This document shows positions 58,950-64,000 of a stretch of DNA of 64,000 nucleotides, one piece after another. The first letter of the stretch is position 1; each line of letters starts with the position of its first letter. The translations under genes were made by a program, and so were the position numbers. Under the pieces are notes generated by a model. It searched no databases, had not been told where the DNA came from, and saw only the letters and a program-made list of their open reading frames with translations. Location: positions 25,515 to 89,514 of the forward strand of contig NZ_AQUR01000080.1 in the NCBI RefSeq assembly GCF_000372525.1, written 5' to 3'. The stretch is from Cupriavidus neocaledonicus (lineage in GTDB: Bacteria > Pseudomonadota > Gammaproteobacteria > Burkholderiales > Burkholderiaceae).

Positions 58950-59939
58950 TCAGTGACCGCCTCGGTGATTGCCTCGGTGATCGCCGTCGCAGCGGCTGAT
59001 TTCCACGGTCACGTGCACGAGTTCTTCGTGCACCGACAGCGCCTCGCGCACGCGCTGAGGCGTCAGCGCGGCATCATGCGTGACCAGGCAGACGATGCAG
59101 GCAAAATGCTGCCGTCCCACGCGCCATACATGCAGGTCAGACACGCGGGTGCTTTCGTCGCCGTGATCGAGGCTGGCCAGCACCTCGTGCACCTCGTCGA
59201 CCACCGGGTGGTCCATCTCGCGGTCCAGCAGCACCGTGCCGCTCTGGCGCATCAGGCCGATGGCCCAGCGGCCGACCAGCACCGCGCCCACCAGCCCCAT
59301 CACCGGGTCCAGCCAGTTCCAGCCCAGCCACCAGCCGCCGGCGAGCGCGACGATCGCCAGCACTGAGGTCGCGGCGTCGGCCAGCACGTGCACATAGGCA
59401 GCGCGCAGGTTGAGGTCATGGTGGTGATGGTGATGGTCGTGGCCGTGATGGTGACCATGGTCATGGCCGTGGTCGTGGCCATGCGCATGGCCGCCGAGGA
59501 TCAGCGCGCAGCCGAGGTTGACCAGCAGCCCGAGCGCGGTCACGCCCATCGCTTCGCGATAGTGGATCGCCTGCGGCGCGAACAGCCGCTCCACCGAGCC
59601 CGCCGCCATCAGCGCGGCAATGCCGAGCAGGAACACCGCGCTGGCAAAGCCCGCCAGCACCTCGATCTTCCAGGTGCCGAAGGCAAAGCGCCGGTCGCCG
59701 GCGTAGCGCCGCGCGGCGGCATAGGCGAAGGCCGACAGGCCGATCGCCAGCGCGTGCGAGCTCATGTGCCAGCCATCGGCCAGCAGTGCCATCGAGTTGA
59801 ACCAGAGCCCGGCGGCGATCTCCGCCACCATGGTGATGGCGGTGATCACCATGACCAGGCGCGTGCCGCGTTCGGCGGCGCGGTTGCCGGCGTCGAAGGC
59901 GTGGCTGTGGGTCCAGGCGGACAGGTCTTGGGTATGCAT
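58950..59939 (-). CDS. dmeF: DmeF-type cation diffusion facilitator (divalent metal/proton antiporter)
   Basis: A 329-residue inner-membrane transporter. The N-terminal MHTQDLSAWTHSHAFDAGNR is the mark of the DmeF (Co2+/Ni2+) branch known from Cupriavidus metallidurans. Six membrane helices carry the metal-site residues in LLADGWHMSSHA and YVHVLADAATS. Residues 151-174 form a loop extremely rich in His (HAHGHDHGHDHGHHHGHDHH and on) between helices 4 and 5. A C-terminal cytoplasmic domain ends in another His-containing tail. No DmeR repressor gene is adjacent. Confidence 0.9.
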   Translation of the reverse strand: MHTQDLSAWTHSHAFDAGNRAAERGTRLVMVITAITMVAEIAAGLWFNSMALLADGWHMSSHALAIGLSAFAYAAARRYAGDRRFAFGTWKIEVLAGFASAVFLLGIAALMAAGSVERLFAPQAIHYREAMGVTALGLLVNLGCALILGGHAHGHDHGHDHGHHHGHDHHHHHHDLNLRAAYVHVLADAATSVLAIVALAGGWWLGWNWLDPVMGLVGAVLVGRWAIGLMRQSGTVLLDREMDHPVVDEVHEVLASLDHGDESTRVSDLHVWRVGRQHFACIVCLVTHDAALTPQRVREALSVHEELVHVTVEISRCDGDHRGNHRGGH

Positions 59940-60152
59940 GGGAAATACGTGCGTTGCGCTTGAAATCGGTGAATCGTCTGGCACAGGGCCGGGCAGCCCA
60001 AGGGTAGCAGAGACCCGCGCGCGTGCCGCGGCATCCCCGACGCCATCAGGGGCGGGCGTGGGTTGCATCGGGGCATGGCGGGGCGGAAGTGCGCAGGTGT
60101 GCCTTATACACAACAAGATACCCGCGCTAGTGGTAAGGAATCTTTTCCCTGG

Positions 60153-60182
60153 CTTACATACATTCATGAATGGATGTATGAT
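60153..60182 (+). promoter_or_regulatory. promoter with embedded AcrR-type operator
   Basis: TACATACATT-CATG-AATGGATGTA (60155-60178) is a 24-base inverted repeat with a single mismatch, close to the E. coli AcrR operator (TACATACATT-4-AATGTATGTA). It fills the gap between a -35-like CTTACA (60153-60158) and a -10-like TATGAT (60177-60182, 18 bases apart), as in the acrAB promoter. Reading rightwards, the only frame it faces is the small ORF at 60231. No TetR gene or efflux operon is adjacent. Confidence 0.6.
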
Positions 60183-60230
60183 CCGGCAAAAAATTCACAC
60201 CCCCGTCATATCTTTGTTGACCGTACCGAG

Positions 60231-60320
60231 ATGAGCTATCGCTTTATTGCCTCCTGTCTTGCCGCCTGGGTAGGCGTTTGCGCCACCGCCGGCTGGCTGG
60301 TCGAGCGTCTCTGGAGCTGA
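60231..60320 (+). CDS. possible 29-residue membrane peptide
   Basis: A short frame, MSYRFIASCLAAWVGVCATA and on to GWLVERLWS, with one hydrophobic helix and a charged end. It starts about 40 bases after the predicted transcription start of the AcrR-operator promoter. The ribosome site is weak, so translation is uncertain. It could be a real small membrane protein, or the transcript could be an RNA or a relic of a lost efflux operon. Confidence 0.35.
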   Translation: MSYRFIASCLAAWVGVCATAGWLVERLWS

Positions 60321-60345
60321 GCGCCGGCCAGGCGCCTCGCTCCAC

Positions 60346-61806
60346 CTAAGCCGCCTGCCGTGCCTGCGCCAGGGCGTCAAAGAACTGCCACAACTGCGGC
60401 GCGTCGCCGGTGGCCACGTTGAAGCGGATCCACGGCGAGTCGGTTTCGTCCGGCTCGAAATACGATCCGGGCGCCAGCCAGATGCCGTGCTCCAGCGCCA
60501 TCGTGGCGAGCCGGTTGCCGAGCAGCGGGCCGCCGCGCCGGCTGGCCAGCCAGCGCGACTGCACCGCCTCGTTCAGGCGCGCCCATGCGAACATCCCGCC
60601 TTCCGGGCGCAGCAGCACCTCCAGCCCGTGGGCTTCCATCTTTTCGGTGACGCGGTCCTGCTGCGCGCGCAGCCGTTCCGACAATGCCGCCACATGGCGG
60701 GCGTAGTGGCCGCTGGTCAGCACCGAATACACCAGCCGCTCCGTCACCTCCGATGAGGTCAGGCCGACCGCCATCTTGGTGCGCGCAAAGGCCTTGGCCA
60801 GGTCCGGGCTCGCCGCCAGGTAGCCGACCCGCAGCGACGGCGTGATGGTCTTGGAGAAGCCGTTGACATAGACCACCTGCGACAGCCCGTCCATGGCCGC
60901 CAGCATCGGCGAGCCGGCCGGGGCCAGCTCGCGGTAGATATCGTCCTCGACCACCAGCAGCCGGTGCTGCTCGGCCAGCTGCAGCACGCGGAAGGCGTTC
61001 ATGCTGGTCAGGCTGGCGCCGGTCGGGTTCTGCAGCACGGTGTTGATGAACAGCGCGCGCGGGGCGTGGGCGCGCAGCGCATCTTCCAGTGCATCCGTGT
61101 CCAGCCCCGCCGCCGTGCGCGGCACGCCGACCACGCGCAGCCCGGCCAGCCGCAGGATCTGCAGCAGGTTGCAGTAGCAGGGCGATTCCACCAGCACGGT
61201 ATCGCCGGCGCGCAGCAGCGTGCGCACCACCAGGTCCAGCGCCTGCGTCGCGCCCTGGGTCAGCACCACCTGCTGCGCCTGCAGCGGGATGCCGTACTGG
61301 CCCAGGCCGGCTGCAATGTGCTCGCGCAGCGGCGCAAAGCCGTACGGATGGCCGTAGCCCGACAGCTGCGCCGCCGGCACCCGCGCCGACGCGCGCATGG
61401 CCTGGTGCAGGCCTTCCTCGTTGAGCCAGTCGCCCGGCAGCCAGCCGGCGCCGGCCTTGATCGGCACCGAATGGTCGGCAAACACGTCCGACAGCAGCCA
61501 GGCCGCGTTCAGTCCCGGCGCCTCCCATTGCGGCGCGCGCGCGTTGCCTGCCGGGGCATGGCGGTGCGCCACGGTGTAGCCCGAGCCGGGCCGCGCCGCC
61601 AGGTAGCCGAGCGCGGTCAGCCGCCCGTAGGCCTCGGCCACGGTGAAGGTGCTGACGTGGTGGTGCTGGGCAAAGCGCCGCACCGACGGCAGCGCCGCCC
61701 CGGCGCGCAGCGCGCGCTGCTCCACCAGCGCGGCGATGCCGGCGACGATCTGCTCGGTCAGGGTGTCGCCGTCGCGGCGGCTGCGGGTCAGGTTCAGGGT
61801 CAGCAT
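60346..61806 (-). CDS. MocR-family (GntR/aminotransferase) transcriptional regulator
   Basis: A 486-residue two-domain regulator. Residues 10-80 are a GntR winged helix (PSVRRFAQHHHVSTFTVAEA, then YGRLTALGYLAARPGSGYT). Residues 100-480 are a fold-type I aminotransferase with the PLP-binding Lys319 in NGFSKTITPSLR. MocR proteins use PLP to sense an amino compound. It is divergent from an omega-amino acid transaminase gene, across a 321-base gap with repeated CTGTAC sites, so beta-alanine or GABA-type control is likely. Confidence 0.93.
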   Translation of the reverse strand: MLTLNLTRSRRDGDTLTEQIVAGIAALVEQRALRAGAALPSVRRFAQHHHVSTFTVAEAYGRLTALGYLAARPGSGYTVAHRHAPAGNARAPQWEAPGLNAAWLLSDVFADHSVPIKAGAGWLPGDWLNEEGLHQAMRASARVPAAQLSGYGHPYGFAPLREHIAAGLGQYGIPLQAQQVVLTQGATQALDLVVRTLLRAGDTVLVESPCYCNLLQILRLAGLRVVGVPRTAAGLDTDALEDALRAHAPRALFINTVLQNPTGASLTSMNAFRVLQLAEQHRLLVVEDDIYRELAPAGSPMLAAMDGLSQVVYVNGFSKTITPSLRVGYLAASPDLAKAFARTKMAVGLTSSEVTERLVYSVLTSGHYARHVAALSERLRAQQDRVTEKMEAHGLEVLLRPEGGMFAWARLNEAVQSRWLASRRGGPLLGNRLATMALEHGIWLAPGSYFEPDETDSPWIRFNVATGDAPQLWQFFDALAQARQAA

Positions 61807-61828
61807 CGGGCACTCGGGCGGCGTGGAC

Positions 61829-62030
61829 CTGTACAGTTTAACGGCTGCCGGCCAAGGCGCGGAGCTTGCCCTTCCCGCACGCGGATCTTGCCGCAGTGCA
61901 GCGTGCGATGCCGTGCCACGGCAGGGCCGGCACGCGGCGGACTCGTCCGAAAGCGGCGCCGGTGGACCACTTGCCTGTACGGTTTGGCGTGTTCAAACTG
62001 TACGGTAAGGCGCGGTTGTCAGGACTGTAT
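61829..62030. promoter_or_regulatory. repeated MocR operator half-sites
   Basis: CTGTACAGTTTAA at 61829, CTGTACGGTTTGG at 61975, CTGTACGGTAAGG at 61998 and CTGTAT at 62025 share the core CTGTAC(G/A)GT. The last three are direct repeats 23 and 27 bases apart, the layout of MocR binding regions. The first lies next to the regulator's start, the others near the transaminase promoter. The rest of 61807-62127 holds no gene. Confidence 0.65.
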
Positions 62031-62127
62031 ATTTTGTCGGCCAGCCGCCGCCGGTAGAGTGGCCTTCATCGCCGCCGCTGTCCCCAGCGCGGCGCCGCTC
62101 ACCGACCCGATTTCCCCAGGAGAACCT

Positions 62128-63459
62128 ATGGACGCCGCCAAGACCGTGATTCCCGATCTCGATGCGCTGTGGATGCCCTTCACCGCCAACCGCCAGTACA
62201 AGGCGGCGCCGCGCCTGCTGGCGTCGGCCAGCGGCATGTACTACACCACCCACGACGGCCGCCAGATCCTGGACGGTTGCGCCGGCCTGTGGTGCGTCGC
62301 GGCCGGCCACTGCCGCAAGGAGATCGCCGAGGCGGTGGCACGCCAGGCGGCCACGCTGGACTATGCGCCGCCGTTCCAGATGGGCCATCCGCTGTCGTTC
62401 GAGGCCGCCACCAAGGTGGCGGCGATCATGCCGCAGGGCCTGGACCGCATCTTCTTTACCAACTCGGGCTCGGAGTCGGTCGACACCGCGCTGAAGATCG
62501 CGCTGGCGTACCACCGCGCGCGCGGCGAAGGCCAGCGCACGCGCTTTATCGGCCGCGAGCGCGGCTACCACGGCGTCGGCTTCGGCGGCATGGCGGTGGG
62601 CGGCATCGGCCCGAACCGCAAGGCCTTCTCGGCCAACCTGATGCCGGGCACCGACCACCTGCCGGCCACCTTCAACCTGGCCGAAGCCGCGTTCTCCAGG
62701 GGCCAGCCGCAATGGGGCGCGCACCTGGCCGACGAGCTCGAGCGCATCCTGGCGCTGCATGACCCCGCCAACGTCGCCGCGGTCATCGTCGAACCGCTGG
62801 CGGGCTCCGCCGGCGTGCTGGTGCCGCCGGTCGGCTACCTGGAAAAGCTGCGCGAGATCACCAGCCGCCACGGCATCCTGCTGATCTTCGACGAGGTCAT
62901 CACCGCCTTCGGCCGCCTCGGCGCGGCCACCGCGGCCGAGCGCTTCAAGGTGACGCCGGACCTGATCACCATGGCCAAGGCGATCAACAACGCGGCGGTG
63001 CCGATGGGCGCGGTCGCGGTGCGCCGCGAAGTGCATGACGCCGTGGTCAACTCGGCCGCGCCGGGAACGATCGAGCTGCTGCACGGCTATACCTATTCCG
63101 GCCACCCGCTTGCCGCCGCGGCGACCATCGCCACGCTGGACCTGTACCAGCGCGAAAACCTGTTCGGCCGTGCCGCCGAACTGGCGCCGGTATTCGAGGC
63201 CGCGGCGCACGGCGTGCGCGGCGCGCCGCACGTGAAGGACATTCGCAACTACGGGCTGGTGGCCGGCATCGAGCTGGAATCGCGTCCGGGCCAGCCCGGC
63301 GCACGCGCCTACGAGGCCTTCCTCAAGTGCCTGGAGCTGGGCGTGCTGGTGCGCTACACCGGCGACATCCTGGCGTTCTCGCCGCCGCTGATCATTTCGG
63401 AAGCGCAGATCGGCGAGATGTTCGATACGGTGAAGAAGGCGCTGCAGGACATCAAGTAA
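62128..63459 (+). CDS. omega-amino acid:pyruvate (beta-alanine:pyruvate) aminotransferase
   Basis: A 443-residue class III aminotransferase. The PLP lysine is K284 in MAKAINNAAVPMG; Asp255 in IFDEVITAFGR contacts the pyridine nitrogen, and FFTNSGSESVDTALKIA and YHGVGFGG are conserved. The opening LDALWMPFTANRQYKAAPRL is typical of beta-alanine:pyruvate transaminases. It moves the amino group of beta-alanine to pyruvate, giving malonate semialdehyde, the substrate of the next gene's product. AGGAGA precedes the ATG. Confidence 0.93.
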   Translation: MDAAKTVIPDLDALWMPFTANRQYKAAPRLLASASGMYYTTHDGRQILDGCAGLWCVAAGHCRKEIAEAVARQAATLDYAPPFQMGHPLSFEAATKVAAIMPQGLDRIFFTNSGSESVDTALKIALAYHRARGEGQRTRFIGRERGYHGVGFGGMAVGGIGPNRKAFSANLMPGTDHLPATFNLAEAAFSRGQPQWGAHLADELERILALHDPANVAAVIVEPLAGSAGVLVPPVGYLEKLREITSRHGILLIFDEVITAFGRLGAATAAERFKVTPDLITMAKAINNAAVPMGAVAVRREVHDAVVNSAAPGTIELLHGYTYSGHPLAAAATIATLDLYQRENLFGRAAELAPVFEAAAHGVRGAPHVKDIRNYGLVAGIELESRPGQPGARAYEAFLKCLELGVLVRYTGDILAFSPPLIISEAQIGEMFDTVKKALQDIK

Positions 63460-63579
63460 GGGACTTCAAGCCAGCGGCCCGCGCCGCTTCCCATCGCCGC
63501 CGGGTCCGCGGGCCCGGCCCCCCTGATCGCACGCCGGGGCGCGCCACGCGCGCGCCCCAGCCCTCGAAGGAAACCCCAA

Positions 63580-64000
63580 GTGAGCATCGCAGAAAACCGG
63601 CAACTGGCCGAAGTCCATCATTTCATCGGCGGCACCGTGCGTCGCGCCGGCGGCCAGCGCCAGGCCGAAGTCTTCAACCCCGCCACCGGCGAAGTGGCCG
63701 CGCGCGTCGCGCTCGGCACGGCGCAGGACGTGGCCGATGCCGTCGCCGCCGCCAGGGCCGCCTTCCCGGCATGGGCCGACACCCCGCCGCTGCGCCGCGC
63801 GCGCATCCTGTTCAAATTCAAGGAGCTGCTGGACCAGCACCACGACGACCTCGCCGCGCTGATCACGCGCGAGCACGGCAAGGTGTTCTCGGATGCGAAG
63901 GGCGAGGTCACGCGCGGCATCGAGGTGGTGGAGTTTGCCTGCGGCATCCCCAACCTGCTCAAGACCGATTTCACCGACAACATCGGCGGCGGCATCGACA
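63580..64000 (+). CDS. mmsA: CoA-acylating methylmalonate/malonate-semialdehyde dehydrogenase (partial)
   Basis: The first 140 codons are in the window and the gene runs off the end. HHFIGGTVRRAGGQRQAEVF, NPATGEVAARVALGTAQDV and EHGKVFSDAKGEVTRGIEVV match the start of MmsA. The enzyme turns methylmalonate or malonate semialdehyde into propionyl- or acetyl-CoA with NAD and CoA, without ATP. A GTG start with AAGGAAA upstream is used. It sits 120 bases after the transaminase gene, completing a beta-alanine to acetyl-CoA route. The catalytic Cys is outside the window. Confidence 0.95.
   Translation, partial: MSIAENRQLAEVHHFIGGTVRRAGGQRQAEVFNPATGEVAARVALGTAQDVADAVAAARAAFPAWADTPPLRRARILFKFKELLDQHHDDLAALITREHGKVFSDAKGEVTRGIEVVEFACGIPNLLKTDFTDNIGGGID

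Overview
The window is a piece of high-GC chromosome from a beta-proteobacterium of the order Burkholderiales, most likely Cupriavidus or a close relative. The evidence is the uniformly GC-rich codon use, an S-adenosylhomocysteine (SAH) riboswitch ahead of ahcY-metF, a DmeF-type metal exporter, a Kdo hydroxylase, Bug-family binding proteins and NDUFA9/NDUFAF7-like proteins. Nearly all genes are core housekeeping genes; there is no prophage, no complete insertion sequence and no CRISPR array. The assignment rests on reading the sequence only; no searches were run.

Layout. 1-3.9 kb: the end of metX, then metW, and two regulator/target pairs (glyoxalase-fold protein with TetR; LysR with an EamA exporter), each with a visible palindromic operator. 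3.9-9.4 kb: acyl-CoA thioesterase, AmpG permease, M48 metalloprotease and an unusual cytoplasmic subtilase. 9.4-14.8 kb: argC, a decayed mqsR toxin gene with an intact mqsA antitoxin and operator, exonuclease III, pyrE, a patatin and a PPK2 kinase. 14.8-21 kb: dapF, two lipid A acyltransferases, metK with a structured leader, an 845-bp imperfect palindrome without genes, and kdoO.

21-34 kb: an aldehyde dehydrogenase, a GMC oxidoreductase and an AidB-like acyl-CoA dehydrogenase, then the TPP-riboswitch-controlled thiC-thiO-thiS-thiG-thiE operon with a GNAT gene on its end, and a separate thiD. 34-42 kb: SAH riboswitch, ahcY, a small PF04020-type membrane protein and metF (the activated-methyl cycle), then a Mut7-C protein, 5-formyl-THF cyclo-ligase, soluble lytic transglycosylase and an NDUFA9-like protein. 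42-52.6 kb: GST, cca, an NDUFAF7-like methyltransferase, a pteridine reductase with folB, ttcA, a lipoprotein, glmU and glmS (UDP-GlcNAc synthesis).

52.6-64 kb: a methyltransferase, a frameshifted MerR regulator, a 570-bp patch of decayed gene fragments, a LysR/Bug pair, bacterioferritin, tRNA-Cys, an ArsN2-like acetyltransferase, dmeF, an AcrR-type operator ahead of a tiny ORF, and a MocR-regulated beta-alanine (omega-amino acid) pathway: transaminase followed by malonate/methylmalonate-semialdehyde dehydrogenase, which is cut by the window end.

Themes. Methionine and one-carbon metabolism is over-represented (metX, metW, metK, ahcY, metF, 5-FTHF cyclo-ligase, folB). Cell-envelope genes are also frequent (ampG, the lpxL-like pair, kdoO, slt, dapF, glmU, glmS). 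The least explained items are the giant inverted repeat, the metK leader with two mutually exclusive helices, the toxin-less mqsA, the AcrR-type promoter facing only a 29-residue ORF, and the subtilase with an uncharacterised N-terminal half.
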